NCBI GenBank assembly: GCA_900290365.1
Contig: OMOE01000110.1
Coordinates: 9,967-59,590, forward strand
Length of the DNA stretch: 49,624 nucleotides
Origin: Syntrophobacter sp. SbD1
GTDB lineage: Bacteria; Desulfobacterota; Syntrophobacteria; Syntrophobacterales; Syntrophobacteraceae
Direction: 5' to 3'
Shown: piece by piece, positions 7,312 through 16,783 of the stretch
Layout of the letters: each line of letters begins with the position of its first letter
Numbering within the stretch: the first letter of the stretch is position 1
Notes under the pieces: generated by a model
What the model saw: only the letters and a program-made list of their open reading frames with translations
Told to the model about the DNA's origin: nothing
The model's database searches: none
Program-made: the position numbers and the translations under genes

Positions 7312-9539
7312 TCAACCCGGGGAAAAACCTGATTGCCATGGCCGGAAATCCGAACTGCGGGAAGACCACTCTCTTCAACGCAATTACCGGCGCGCATCAG
7401 CATGTTGGAAACTATCCGGGAATTACGGTCGAAAAGAAGGAAGGATACTGTCAGGTAAACGGCATACAAATGCAGTTAGTGGATCTGCCCGGGACTTATT
7501 CGCTCACGGCATATTCTCCGGAAGAACTCGTAGCGCGCAATTTTCTCATCCAGGACCGTCCGAGTGTTGTTATAAACATAGTCGATTCGTCAAATCTTGA
7601 ACGCAATCTTTATCTTACGGTCCAGCTCCTTGAACTCGGTGTTCCGGTCCTGATAGCCTTGAACATGGTCGATATGGCAGCCTCAAGAGGAGTTGAAATA
7701 AATTATAAAGAACTCGGGCGAAGGTTGAGGCTGCCGGTTATTCCCACCGTTGCGCGCACCGGCAAGGGTAAAGCTGAGCTGCTCGAGGCCACGGTGCAAA
7801 TGGCGCAAAAGGTTGATGGGTGGGAGCCGCTCCATATTTCTTACGGACCCGATATTGATCCGGTTCTCGATAAAATGGAAGCGCAAATCCAGCCCTCGGG
7901 TTTTCTTACCGATTTACACCATGGCCGGTGGACGGCCCTCAAATATCTTGAAACCGACGAGGAAGTAATCCGAAAAGGCAGGGAAAGGGACCGGGCAGTC
8001 TCGGACAAACTCGAAGAACTTGCCGAACAAGTCTCCCAACACCTCCAGAAAACTCTGGACAGCTACCCGGAAGCCATTATAGCCGACCACCGCTACGGGT
8101 TTATTACAGCTTTGCTCAAGGAAGGGGTCGTCAAGCAGAACTATAAGGCCGACCGGCTCTTTCTTTCGGACCAACTCGACCGTGTGCTCATCAATCGTTT
8201 TTTCGGCCCCGTCCTCATGATGCTGATAATTTACGGCGTCTATTTGTTTACGTTCACATACAGCAGGGCGCCGGTGGAGTGGCTTGGCGCTGCCTTTTCC
8301 GCACTGGGAAGATTCGCGGATTCCTCTTTGCCCCCGGGTCCATTGAAATCGCTGCTCATCTCCGGCGTGATCGATGGAGTGGGCGGTGTCCTTGGGTTTG
8401 TGCCGCTGATACTCTTCATGTTCTTTGCAATAGCGTTTCTTGAGGATACGGGATACCTTGCCCGCGTAGCCTATATGCTCGACCGCATCTTCCGCACGTT
8501 CGGCCTGCATGGCAGTTCGGTCATGGCCTACATTATTTCGGGGGGGATCGCCGGCGGCTGCGCGGTTCCTGGAGTGCTTGCCACGAGGACCCTCAGAAGT
8601 CCGCGCGAGCGCATCGCAACGCTGATCACGGCTCCTTTCATGAACTGCGGGGCCAAGCTGCCCGTTTTTGCGATGCTTATCGCGGCTTTTTTCCCGGAAA
8701 AAGAGGCCCAGTTGATGTTCGTGTTGACCATTCTGTCATGGATAGCCGCGCTGCTGATCGCAAAGCTGATTCGGTCGACTGTTCTGCGCGGACCGAGCAC
8801 GCCTTTTTTGTTAGAGCTGCCTCCATACCGCCTGCCTACTTTCAAGGGTCTGCTGATCCACACATGGGAACGGGCCTGGCAGTATGTCCGAAAAGCCGGT
8901 ACGATCATCCTTGCATTTTCGATCCTGTTTTGGGCGCTGATGTCTTTTCCAGGGCTTCCAAAGAGCGAGAAAGAACTCTATGATCAAATACGGGGTTCCA
9001 TTCTGGCCGAGGCGCCGCAAGGCGTGAGGAAGTCGCTGTTGAATTCGAAGGCGTCTGCTGAATCTTCCAATGCCGAAACCGCACCTTACAGGCTTCGGCT
9101 GCAAGGGGTTGATTACGAAGAAGCCCATGCGGCCCTTAAAAATTCGATTGCGGGCAGAATAGGGTCTGCTCTTGCAACCATTACTGCCTCAAAAAACGGA
9201 TTTGACTGGCGCATCAATGTCGCCCTGCTCTCCGGTATTGCGGCAAAGGAGATCATCCTATCGACAATGGGCACCGCCTACTCGCTTGGATGGAGCAGGC
9301 GAGGGGAGAAGATACCTCTGAGCGGGCGTCTTGCGGCAGATCCGTCCATGACCCCGCTAAAAGCTTTTTCACTGATTATTTTTATTATGTTATATGCGCC
9401 CTGTTTGGCGACCATTACTTGTATCATCCGTGAATCGTCGTGGAAATGGGGACTTTTTTCAATGACCTTCAACACTGCGGCGGCGTTTATCATATCTATG
9501 CTTGTTTACCGCGGGGGGATATGGCTGGGATTGGGATAG
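7308..9539 (+). CDS. feoB: FeoB ferrous iron transporter
   Basis: A GTPase-coupled inner-membrane Fe(II) transporter, 743 aa, near the usual length. The N-terminal G domain shows G1 GNPNCGKTT (residues 13-21), G3 DLPG (59-62) and G4 NMVD (119-122), followed by a helical GDI-like linker. The C-terminal half has the Gate motifs and about eight membrane segments, including GSSVMAYIISGGIAGGCAVPG and TAPFMNCGAKLPVFAML, whose Cys residues are conserved in the family. It overlaps feoA-2 by 4 bp and is followed by a Cys-rich FeoB-associated protein, the standard Feo layout. Confidence 0.97.
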   Translation: MINPGKNLIAMAGNPNCGKTTLFNAITGAHQHVGNYPGITVEKKEGYCQVNGIQMQLVDLPGTYSLTAYSPEELVARNFLIQDRPSVVINIVDSSNLERNLYLTVQLLELGVPVLIALNMVDMAASRGVEINYKELGRRLRLPVIPTVARTGKGKAELLEATVQMAQKVDGWEPLHISYGPDIDPVLDKMEAQIQPSGFLTDLHHGRWTALKYLETDEEVIRKGRERDRAVSDKLEELAEQVSQHLQKTLDSYPEAIIADHRYGFITALLKEGVVKQNYKADRLFLSDQLDRVLINRFFGPVLMMLIIYGVYLFTFTYSRAPVEWLGAAFSALGRFADSSLPPGPLKSLLISGVIDGVGGVLGFVPLILFMFFAIAFLEDTGYLARVAYMLDRIFRTFGLHGSSVMAYIISGGIAGGCAVPGVLATRTLRSPRERIATLITAPFMNCGAKLPVFAMLIAAFFPEKEAQLMFVLTILSWIAALLIAKLIRSTVLRGPSTPFLLELPPYRLPTFKGLLIHTWERAWQYVRKAGTIILAFSILFWALMSFPGLPKSEKELYDQIRGSILAEAPQGVRKSLLNSKASAESSNAETAPYRLRLQGVDYEEAHAALKNSIAGRIGSALATITASKNGFDWRINVALLSGIAAKEIILSTMGTAYSLGWSRRGEKIPLSGRLAADPSMTPLKAFSLIIFIMLYAPCLATITCIIRESSWKWGLFSMTFNTAAAFIISMLVYRGGIWLGLG

Positions 9540-9583
9540 CACCCATTAAATCCGTTAATCCGGTCAAAAAGCAGGGGTCTCAT

Positions 9584-9772
9584 ATGTGGCAGATCGCGCT
9601 TATATTAGTGATTGTCGCGGCAGTGTCGGCGTATCTGATAAGATATTACTGGAGGGCGTACCGGTCCGAGTCATGCGAATGTTCGTCTTGTCCGGCCCGC
9701 CAGACGGGATGTGAGTGCCCGATGCCGCCGAAATTCGGGAGCGAGGAGCAGGGAGCAGGGAGCAGGAATTAA
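9584..9772 (+). CDS. FeoB-associated Cys-rich membrane protein
   Basis: A 62-aa single-span protein. A hydrophobic segment (ALILVIVAAVSAYLI, residues 4-18) is followed by a basic stretch and a Cys-rich tail (CECSSCPARQTGCECP), matching the FeoB-associated Cys-rich family that often follows feoB. I chose ATG 9584, which starts directly at MWQIAL; the frame continues upstream into feoB without support. The last residues, EEQGAGSRN, are encoded by an intergenic-type repeat (gagcaggga), so the natural C-terminus has probably been altered by repeat invasion. Confidence 0.8.
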   Translation: MWQIALILVIVAAVSAYLIRYYWRAYRSESCECSSCPARQTGCECPMPPKFGSEEQGAGSRN

Positions 9773-9815
9773 AAGGCCTTTGCTTTTCTTCTCGCTTCTC
9801 GCTTCTCGCTTCATC
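9740..9815. repeat. Heptamer tandem repeats, inverted pair
   Basis: A gcaggga-type heptamer repeat (about 9745-9768) is followed by a ctcgctt-type repeat (about 9790-9812). The two are roughly inverse complements (gagcagggagc versus tcgcttctcgctt). The first part lies inside the 3' end of the preceding coding region. Confidence 0.7.
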
Positions 9816-9832
9816 TTGGGGACGAATCAGCT

Positions 9833-10927
9833 ATGAAAATCGATATCTCTTTTGGAGGAAATCCTCCCCATACCTCGGAAGTATTCATTGGTGAGGAGAT
9901 CCTGGAACACATCCCGGGCCGTCTCGATGCGGCGCTCGGAGGACGCTCCGCCTACTGGATATGGGATGAGGAGGTATGGGCGCTGTGGGGACGCAAGGTT
10001 CTAGATATGGGTTGGCCCGTCGACAGGGACGGCCAGGTTATAATGTTTACAGCCTCGGAACCCGATAAACGCCTTGGCTCGGTGGAGTTTTTGGCAAGGC
10101 GGCTCATAAGCGCCGGGGCCAACCTCGACAGTGCTATTATAGCAGTCGGCGGAGGAGTGACAGGAGACGTCGCCGGATTTCTGGCATCTATCTATATGCG
10201 CGGCATTCCCTGCTTTCAGATCCCGACAACCCTTCTTGCCCAGGTGGACAGCAGCATCGGCGGCAAGACAGGAGTGGACCTGCCGGAAGGCAAGAACCTG
10301 GTCGGGACTTTTCACCAGCCAAAGCAGGTCTATATCGATCCGAGGTTTGTCACCACCTTGCCCGATGAGGAATTGAGGCAGGGAATGTCCGAGGTGATCA
10401 AGTCGGCTATGATCGGAGACGAAGTGCTGTGGAAATTTGTGGAAAACAGCTCCGATGCAATCAAGAAACGGGACCCCGATGCCCTGCTCAGAATAATTTC
10501 CGCCAGTTGCCTGCTCAAATCCAATATCGTTCAGGCCGACGAAAAGGAATCGGGTAACCGGCGATTTTTAAACCTTGGGCACACTGTAGGCCACGCGCTT
10601 GAAAAACTTACCGGCTTCAGACTAAAACATGGCGACTGTGTTGCGACCGGTATGATCGCAGCAGCGACACTTTCGCACAGGCTCGGCAAATTGAAGATGG
10701 AAGATCTTCAAAGGCTGAAAAACATTTGCGAAATCTGGGAAATGCCCGTGGGCATCCCTTCCTCTATAGATTCCCTGGCCATACTCGATGCAATACACAA
10801 TGACAAAAAGCGTATCGGCGGAAAGCTGCACTTTATAATGCCCGTCCGGATAGGCAAGGTCATAGAATTTACCGGCTTCGATCACGAGGAATTCGCAAAG
10901 GTGCTGAAGTCTCTTGGGGCGGGATGA
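9833..10927 (+). CDS. aroB: 3-dehydroquinate synthase
   Basis: AroB converts DAHP to 3-dehydroquinate in the shikimate pathway, using NAD+ and a divalent metal. The protein is 364 aa, a normal length. Family motifs are GGGVTGDVAGFLAS (NAD site), QIPTTLLAQVDSSIGGKTGVD, NLVGTFHQPKQV, the metal-site EVIKSAMIGD and LNLGHTVGHALE with its zinc-binding His. It follows the feo genes on the same strand after a repeat-filled gap. No other aro gene is in view. Confidence 0.97.
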   Translation: MKIDISFGGNPPHTSEVFIGEEILEHIPGRLDAALGGRSAYWIWDEEVWALWGRKVLDMGWPVDRDGQVIMFTASEPDKRLGSVEFLARRLISAGANLDSAIIAVGGGVTGDVAGFLASIYMRGIPCFQIPTTLLAQVDSSIGGKTGVDLPEGKNLVGTFHQPKQVYIDPRFVTTLPDEELRQGMSEVIKSAMIGDEVLWKFVENSSDAIKKRDPDALLRIISASCLLKSNIVQADEKESGNRRFLNLGHTVGHALEKLTGFRLKHGDCVATGMIAAATLSHRLGKLKMEDLQRLKNICEIWEMPVGIPSSIDSLAILDAIHNDKKRIGGKLHFIMPVRIGKVIEFTGFDHEEFAKVLKSLGAG

Positions 10928-10965
10928 AAGAAGCAAAGGCAAAAGAAGAAAACGAAATAGTTTCT

Positions 10966-10992
10966 GGTGGGCACGGTAAAGCCGTGCCCACC
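10966..10992. terminator. Perfect hairpin between convergent genes
   Basis: An 11-bp perfect stem GGTGGGCACGG/CCGTGCCCACC with loop TAAAG, in the gap between aroB (plus) and the PIN-TRAM gene (minus). There is no long T run, so it may be a bidirectional terminator or a dispersed REP-like hairpin. Confidence 0.6.
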
Positions 10993-11043
10993 CTACATCT
11001 ATTTCATGGTTTCAGGGTGTCAATCTTTTACTGCTCACTGCAT

Positions 11044-12075
11044 CTAATGCTGTCTCGATATGTCTGCATCTTTCAAGGTCGTAAAAATCAGCCTGCCTGC
11101 GGTGGTCTGAAGAATGCTGGTTACTGAGACCTCCACTTCTTTTCCAAGAAGCCTGCTGGCGTTTTCCACAACTACCATGGTCCCGTCTTCCAGGTATGCT
11201 ATCCCTTGCCCCTGCTCCTTGCCTTCTTTCAGGATATGGAGCCTGAGCACCTCACCGGGCAGAACCACAGGTTTCAGGGCATTGGCAAGCTGGTTTATGT
11301 TCAGGACCAGAATTCCCTGGACCTCGGCCACCTTTGACAGATTGTAATCGTTTGTGACTATCTTGGCGTTCAGCCTTAACGCAAGGGCCACGAGCTTGGC
11401 ATCGACGTCGTTCAGGTTTTCAAAATCCTGCCTGTCGATCCGGACCTCGATCATTTTTTCAAGCTGAAGGCGCTTGATGATGTCCAGGCCCCGCCGGCCT
11501 CGCACTCTTCTTGTAGGATCAGGGCTGTCCGCGATGTGCTGGAGCTCTTGTAGTACGAACTCGGGAATCACCAGCACTCCCCCCAAAAAGCCTGTCTCCA
11601 CAATGTCCGCGATTCGTCCGTCTATGATCACGCTTGTATCGAGAATCTTGGTCAGGGGATTTCCACGCATTCCTTTAACGAACCAGGGCCAGTTCGGAGC
11701 ACGCAGTTCCTCAATTTTAATACTGCCCAACACCATCCCTATATAGCCAAAAATGCAGGATAAAATAATATAGATGACAACGCTGATCGTGGTGTTCTGC
11801 ATAGAGGCAAATCCAACGCCGATGAGCTTGGCGATGGAAAGTCCAAGAACCAGGCCGACGGTGCCGCCTACCAGGACTTTCAAAGCGATATGCTTGATGA
11901 GTTTTTCGACTCCGAGGCCCGCTATGCCCACAATGATGCCGCCCGCCACTCCGGCCCAGGGCGCCCAACTATAATGGACCGTACTTTCATTGTTGAGGCT
12001 TACCGCAATAAGGTAGCCTCCGAAGGCACAAATCACAACCAGGACGAGTTTCAAAATGAGCCAACCCCATTTCAT
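11044..12075 (-). CDS. PIN-TRAM domain membrane protein (YacL-like)
   Basis: A 343-aa protein of the YacL type. Four N-terminal membrane segments (about residues 5-110) are followed by a PIN-like nuclease domain starting at KILDTSVIIDGRIADI, with acidic residues expected at the metal site (Asp in LDTS, Glu in VLQELQ, Asp in NDVDAKL and TNDYNL). A C-terminal TRAM domain follows (around LPGEVLRLHILKEGKEQGQGIA). The ATG at 12075 is preferred: GGGGGTGA lies 6 nt upstream, whereas the GTG at 12084 falls within that site. Such genes often neighbour carD, as here. RNA cleavage is a family-based inference. Confidence 0.9.
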   Translation of the reverse strand: MKWGWLILKLVLVVICAFGGYLIAVSLNNESTVHYSWAPWAGVAGGIIVGIAGLGVEKLIKHIALKVLVGGTVGLVLGLSIAKLIGVGFASMQNTTISVVIYIILSCIFGYIGMVLGSIKIEELRAPNWPWFVKGMRGNPLTKILDTSVIIDGRIADIVETGFLGGVLVIPEFVLQELQHIADSPDPTRRVRGRRGLDIIKRLQLEKMIEVRIDRQDFENLNDVDAKLVALALRLNAKIVTNDYNLSKVAEVQGILVLNINQLANALKPVVLPGEVLRLHILKEGKEQGQGIAYLEDGTMVVVENASRLLGKEVEVSVTSILQTTAGRLIFTTLKDADISRQH

Positions 12076-12192
12076 ATTTCTCACCCCCTCTCTGATAATA
12101 ATATGCGGGCAAATGCAAAAAAATGCCAGTTCAAGGAAGGAAACTTTGATGACAAATTTTTGGAATGGAAGAAAGACTCGGCTGAGACAACG

Positions 12193-12672
12193 CTATGTCA
12201 GCATCTCGAAAATGGAACGCTCGATTTCACTTTCTGTAACGTCCTGAACTATGGAAAGCTCTTTGAGAAGCAGAGTTCTTGCCGTGTCCAGCATCTTTCT
12301 TTCCCCGAAAGAGAGTTCTTTGTCGCCCTTGAGGACTGTGAGATCACGGAGGACCTCGGCAAGCTCGTAGATGGAACCGGTTTTGATTTTTTCCATGTAT
12401 TCGCGGTACCGTCTATTCCATGTTCCGCCGTTAACCGAGACTTCCCTCCTCAGAAGGATGTCAAAGACCCTGGGAATGTCGGTCTGAGTAATCAGGCCCC
12501 GTAGTCCAACCGTTTGAGCGTTCGGTACCGGAATCATGATTTTCATATCGTTGTCCAGGATACGCATAACATAGAAATCCTGGTTCTTCCCGCCAATGCT
12601 TTTGCACTCGATGGATTCGATTTTCCCAACGCCATGAGCAGGGTAGACAGCCAGATCGCCAATTTTAAACAT
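12193..12672 (-). CDS. CarD-family transcriptional regulator
   Basis: A 159-aa RNA polymerase-binding regulator of the CarD/CdnL family. The N-terminal RNAP-interaction domain begins MFKIGDLAVYPAHGVGKIESIE, a near-perfect family signature. A helical DNA-binding C-terminal domain follows (RRYREYMEKIKTGSIYELAEVLRDLTVL). The start at 12672 has GGAGG 5 nt upstream; frame upstream of it is not conserved. It lies 117 bp upstream of the PIN-TRAM gene, the common pairing. In other bacteria CarD proteins act at rRNA and stress promoters. Confidence 0.95.
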   Translation of the reverse strand: MFKIGDLAVYPAHGVGKIESIECKSIGGKNQDFYVMRILDNDMKIMIPVPNAQTVGLRGLITQTDIPRVFDILLRREVSVNGGTWNRRYREYMEKIKTGSIYELAEVLRDLTVLKGDKELSFGERKMLDTARTLLLKELSIVQDVTESEIERSIFEMLT

Positions 12673-12887
12673 TAAGACCTCCAGACTCCAAACAAAAAAG
12701 GCCGAGAAAGCGAAGCAAATGAATTTTATCATTACTCGGGCTTTTTGCAAAGAGTTAATACGGGGGAGTGAGAGCGGGGAACAACGAACGTGCGAAGGGG
12801 AGAAGCGGAAAAAAAGGAAAAAATCGCCCGTGCACGGTCCCTGTTTCCACTTTTTGGTCTTGAACGGACATTAAAACGGTGTAGTCA
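12673..12887. other. Intergenic region carD / UPF0182 fragment
   Basis: A 215-bp gap. An imperfect inverted repeat (aaaaaggccgag at about 12699 and ctcgggcttttt at about 12735) with a 28-nt loop may belong to the carD promoter or to termination of the upstream UPF0182 gene. No coding signal. Confidence 0.4.
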
Positions 12888-14162
12888 TCACTCCTCACCT
12901 TCATGCTTTTGCTGCAGCATAGGGGCGAAGCGTTTGTCCGTTTGCTCGGTCTCGGTTTTTATTCGCTCCTGGAGCTTGGCGTATGCCTCCTCGAGGGACT
13001 TTTCCATCACCACGATTTGGCCCTGGCTCACGATCAACCTCTTTAGTTCAGGAATTTTGAGCCGCGTTGCGGATTTTAGATAGACGGGCTGAATGTATAG
13101 TATCACCTTGCCGACCGGCAGGATTATCATCTTGCCCCTGTCCACCTCGGAGCCCGCCTGGTCCCAGAGTGTAAATTGCTGGGCTATGGTCGTGTCCTGG
13201 TTTATCAGGGCGTAAATCTGCGACGGACCGAAGACGAGTTCTCCCTTTGGAAAATTGTAAACGATGATTTTTCCGTAATGGGGAGGGTCACAGCCAACCA
13301 GGGTGAGCGACCGGAGATTATCACGCCCGCTCGGGCTCATCGGCTGGAGCAGTAAAAAGTCGAATCTGCCGGGCTCTATCAGATCCAGTGTCAGGTAATA
13401 GGGCCTGATTTCAGTTGGCTCCATGCCCTTGTATGTCTTTGCGAAATCCCAGACGTCCTCCTGCTGATAGTAAACTTCGGGATCGGTCTGGTGATATTTG
13501 GCATAGATCGCCATCTGAATTTCGAAGATGGTCTGTGGGTATCGCACGTGCTTTTTTAATTCTTCCGGCATCCGGGATGCATCCTTGAACAGACCGGGAT
13601 AGATCCTGCTGTACGCTCCTATGATGGGGTCCTGCGGATCGAAAAGATAGAAATCGATAGTCCCGTCATATGCATCCATAACAATCTTGACCGAATTGCG
13701 GATGTAATTAATGTTGCCGGTCTGCGTCGCCAGGGGCATGGACAACGGGTATTTGTCCGAAACCGTGTATGCATCCTGTATCCAGTAGAGTTTTTTCCCG
13801 GTGACGACCTGGTATGGATTGCGGTCCAGAACCAGATAGGGAGCGAGAGTTTTAATCCGGTCGGCGAGCTTGCTCTTGAATATTATTCTGGAGTTGGGAA
13901 CCAGTTCGGACGAAAAGAAAATGTTCCTGTTTTTAAAATAAACCCAAAATACGAATCGCCGTAAAAGCGAATATACAGGCACGCCCCCCTTGCCGCTGTA
14001 TGAAGTCATGACATTGCTCGAACCTTTGGGGTAGTCTATCTCTCCGGAGCGGTTCGGGGCGATTACATAGTCATTTGCAATTTGCCCAAAGTAGATGCCG
14101 GGCTGATCGATTTTGAACCCGTACGAAGATTCAGGCGGACGAAGATTCAGGCGGAATTCCAT
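12888..14162 (-). pseudogene. UPF0182 family protein, C-terminal part (frameshifted)
   Basis: C-terminal half of a large UPF0182 protein (family length about 870-950 aa). The part shown contains the conserved PGIYFGQIANDYVI strand, WVYFKNRNIFFSSE and RNPYQVV...WIQDAYT motifs of the extracytoplasmic domain. The frame is separated from the N-terminal part by a 16-bp tandem duplication at 14124-14155. Removing one copy joins the two frames seamlessly through IPPESSYGFKIDQPGIYF. The fragment's first residues, up to the duplication, are an out-of-frame artefact. Whether this is a real mutation or an assembly error cannot be decided here. Confidence 0.88.
14124..14155. repeat. Perfect 16-bp tandem duplication
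   Basis: The 16-mer CGAAGATTCAGGCGGA occurs twice in direct contact (14124-14139 and 14140-14155) inside the UPF0182 gene. Since 16 is not a multiple of three, it shifts the reading frame. Confidence 0.95.
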
Positions 14163-15528
14163 TCAGAAACCAGACCATCGGCTCGCCGCCGCTCTGGCTC
14201 GCCGGTGTCATCACGGTCCCATATCCATGAGTGTAGGAAAGATGTTCGTTTATCCAGTTGCGGGCGCCTTGCGGAATTTGCGCATGGTTGAGCTCGCGGG
14301 CTGAAAGAAAAACCTGCTGGTAAATGCCGTTTACGGTATAGCGATCTACGTTCACATTGGGGAAATCATAGTAGGTCCGGAGGTTTTGGAGCTGATTGTA
14401 GACATTGTCAAGCAGTTCGCCGTCCCAGACCGGAGTGTTGCGAAGAATCGCCTGAACATCGGGCACGGATATATCGGTAGGAATACGTTCGGGGCTCAGG
14501 TCCCGTACCTCCACGTCATCGAGCCTGTAGCCCGAAAGCGTCGATTGGATGTTGTTACGGATGTAGGGCCTTTCCATTGAACTCTCGTTTGGCTTGACTA
14601 AATATTTTTCGACCGTCTGGAGAAAGAAATCCGAATACCTGGCGCCAAGAGCAAGGACGAACAAGAGAGCAAACCCTGCGAAAACCCTCACGCCCTTGCG
14701 GGCATTGATCAGGTAAATCAGGGATATAGCGGTTCCGCTCAACAATATGAGGCAAAACCAGATCAGCAGCCAGGTAAGTTTCAATTCGACGTAGCCCGGG
14801 CCGAAAAAGAGCGGGAGATGGCTTCCGGAATATAGAAGGCCGTAGCGTTGAAGAACGAAATCCCAAATTTCGATCAAAAACACCAGGAAGGTCAGTATGC
14901 TGACGTGCACGCCGGCCCCGGTGGCAAGCCGGTTTCCCTCCTTGAGAAGGATTCGTCTTTCGATCAGATACAGGAGCAGGATTGCGGCGAGCAGAATACC
15001 AAAAGCCATGAGCAGGCGGTGCTGGATAAGCGTATATATCGGATAGGCGAAAAGATAATATGCGATGTCTTTGCCGTATATGGGGTCGGCCGCCTTTGCT
15101 CCGGGAGAGAATATATAGAGCAAAAAAGCCTCCCAGCGCTCGTAGAGGGGAAGGGCGATCGCGACGGAAAGAATTAAGGAAAGAGGTGCATAGATCGACA
15201 TCGAGCCCGTCCGAAATGCCCGGAGCAGATGCCGGTGAGCTTTGAGCGATTCTGCGGTGTCGGTTTTTGCCGACGAAGGGGTGCCGAGAAAGCGGGATGC
15301 TATCCAAAAATTAAGGAAGAATATCAAGAAAAAGGATATGGAGACCGACCCCAATACGGCATACTTGTAAAGCGTGCGCTGCCAAAAATAGGCTCCGTAG
15401 CCGACCGAATCGAACCACCAGAGATCGACCAGGAAATGTGAGAAAAAGAAGCTTAGGGCTATTGTGATACCGGCAATAGCTGCGATTGACCCCACGGCAA
15501 CAGCCAGCCATCGTCTCCAGTGAACCAT
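14131..15528 (-). CDS. UPF0182 family membrane protein, N-terminal part
   Basis: N-terminal half of a UPF0182 protein, an integral membrane family of unknown function. It has about seven hydrophobic segments. The first, IAAIAGITIALSFFFSHFLVDLWWF, is followed by FDSVGYGAYFWQRTLYK, a family hallmark. The extracytoplasmic part starts near YLVKPNESSMERPYIRNNI and has LDDVEVRDL and TYYDFPNVNVDRY, both conserved. The start at 15528 has GGAGAG 5 nt upstream. The frame ends prematurely at ESSSA because of the 16-bp duplication; the repaired full-length product would be 874 aa (12888-15528 minus 16 bp). Confidence 0.88.
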   Translation of the reverse strand: MVHWRRWLAVAVGSIAAIAGITIALSFFFSHFLVDLWWFDSVGYGAYFWQRTLYKYAVLGSVSISFFLIFFLNFWIASRFLGTPSSAKTDTAESLKAHRHLLRAFRTGSMSIYAPLSLILSVAIALPLYERWEAFLLYIFSPGAKAADPIYGKDIAYYLFAYPIYTLIQHRLLMAFGILLAAILLLYLIERRILLKEGNRLATGAGVHVSILTFLVFLIEIWDFVLQRYGLLYSGSHLPLFFGPGYVELKLTWLLIWFCLILLSGTAISLIYLINARKGVRVFAGFALLFVLALGARYSDFFLQTVEKYLVKPNESSMERPYIRNNIQSTLSGYRLDDVEVRDLSPERIPTDISVPDVQAILRNTPVWDGELLDNVYNQLQNLRTYYDFPNVNVDRYTVNGIYQQVFLSARELNHAQIPQGARNWINEHLSYTHGYGTVMTPASQSGGEPMVWFLNGIPPESSSA

Positions 15529-15639
15529 TCATCTCTCCTCGATTCAGAAAAGCAGTGAACAGCAGTTACAGTAAGAAATAAGAAATTGAAAGAATAGCAT
15601 AAGTAAGCCGCAATCGCTTAACAAGTTTAATCATTAAGA

Positions 15640-15750
15640 GTGAAGAGTGAAGAGTGGGTGGGAAGCGGGAAGCGGGGAGCAAGAAGCAAGAAGCAGGGAG
15701 ATAAAAAGAGGGTTTGTATTCCCGCTCCTCGCTCCCCGCTCCCAGCTTCA
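15640..15750. repeat. Inverted pair of heptamer repeats
   Basis: Tandem short repeats of the forms gtgaaga, gaagcgg and aagaagc fill the gap downstream of mdh. Their left arm (GGGAAGCGGGGAGC, 15667-15680) is nearly the inverse complement of 15731-15743, so the transcript could form a long imperfect stem-loop beyond the mdh stop. Confidence 0.65.
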
Positions 15751-15755
15751 TGACT

Positions 15756-16742
15756 TTATGCAATCATGTCCTTGACGCCGGCCTGTTCTTCGAGCAATTC
15801 CTTAAGAGTTATATCCATCTTTTCTCGCGAGAAAGCGTCGATTTCCAGTCCCTTCACTCTTTCGTACTTACCGGGAGTGCAGGTAACCGGCACGCCATAG
15901 ATGACGTCTTCCGGGATTGCGTAGGAGCCGTCGGACGGAAGGCCCATCGTGACCCATTTGCCGCCGGTGCCAAGGGCCCAGTCATGCATGTGCATAATCG
16001 CAGCATTGGCGGCAGAACCAGCCGAGGAGAGTCCTCGGGCTTCGATGATTACCGCGCCGCGTTTGCCGACCCGGGGGATGTATTCGTTCTTGTACCAGCC
16101 CTGATCGACAAGATCGAGCGCTGCTTTCCCATCGACAGTGGCAAAGCGGATATCCGGATACATGGTGGGCGAATGGTTTCCCCACACCGTCAACTTTTCG
16201 ACTGAATCGACGGGTTTGCCAACCTTGTTTGCGAGCATGGACCTGGCGCGATTGTAATCGAGGCGAAGCATGGCGGTGAAATTGGCCTTGGGCAGATCAG
16301 GGGCCGATTTCATGGCGATCCAGGCGTTGGTGTTCGCGGGGTTGCCAACGACCAGCACCCGAATATCGCGCGAGGCGACTTCATTTATCGCTTTTCCCTG
16401 TTCTATGAATATCTTTGCGTTTTCCAGCAACAGGTCCTTGCGCTCCATGCCGGGGCCGCGCGGTCTTGCGCCAACCAGAAGGGCGTAGTCCGCGTCCTTG
16501 AAAGCGACCTTAGGGTCGCTGGTGCCGACCATTCCAGCCAATAGAGGGAACGCGCAGTCCTCAAGTTCCATCATCACTCCCTTGAGGGCCTGCTGGACCT
16601 TTTCTATCGGGAGTTCCAACATCTGCAGGATGACCGGCTGATCTTTTCCAAGCATCTCACCGCTGGCGACGCGGAATAAGATAGAGTAGCCGATCTGGCC
16701 TGCGGCACCGGTTACCGACACACGAACAGGGGGTTTGGCCAT
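15756..16742 (-). CDS. mdh: Malate dehydrogenase
   Basis: NAD(P)-dependent malate dehydrogenase, 328 aa, of the cytosolic-type (LDH/MDH superfamily MDH2-like) group. It shows the Rossmann motif [11 protein letters not shown] near the N-terminus, the active-site loop [16 protein letters not shown], the NPANTNA strand and the catalytic His in [17 protein letters not shown] lies upstream of the ATG. It is 42 bp downstream of the carboxyltransferase gene on the same strand. Together they interconvert malate, oxaloacetate and pyruvate, fitting the methylmalonyl-CoA pathway of propionate metabolism. Confidence 0.97.
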   Translation of the reverse strand: MAKPPVRVSVTGAAGQIGYSILFRVASGEMLGKDQPVILQMLELPIEKVQQALKGVMMELEDCAFPLLAGMVGTSDPKVAFKDADYALLVGARPRGPGMERKDLLLENAKIFIEQGKAINEVASRDIRVLVVGNPANTNAWIAMKSAPDLPKANFTAMLRLDYNRARSMLANKVGKPVDSVEKLTVWGNHSPTMYPDIRFATVDGKAALDLVDQGWYKNEYIPRVGKRGAVIIEARGLSSAGSAANAAIMHMHDWALGTGGKWVTMGLPSDGSYAIPEDVIYGVPVTCTPGKYERVKGLEIDAFSREKMDITLKELLEEQAGVKDMIA

Positions 16743-16783
16743 TTTTGTTTCTCCTATATCAACTTGAGTGCGAAAAAGATTGT

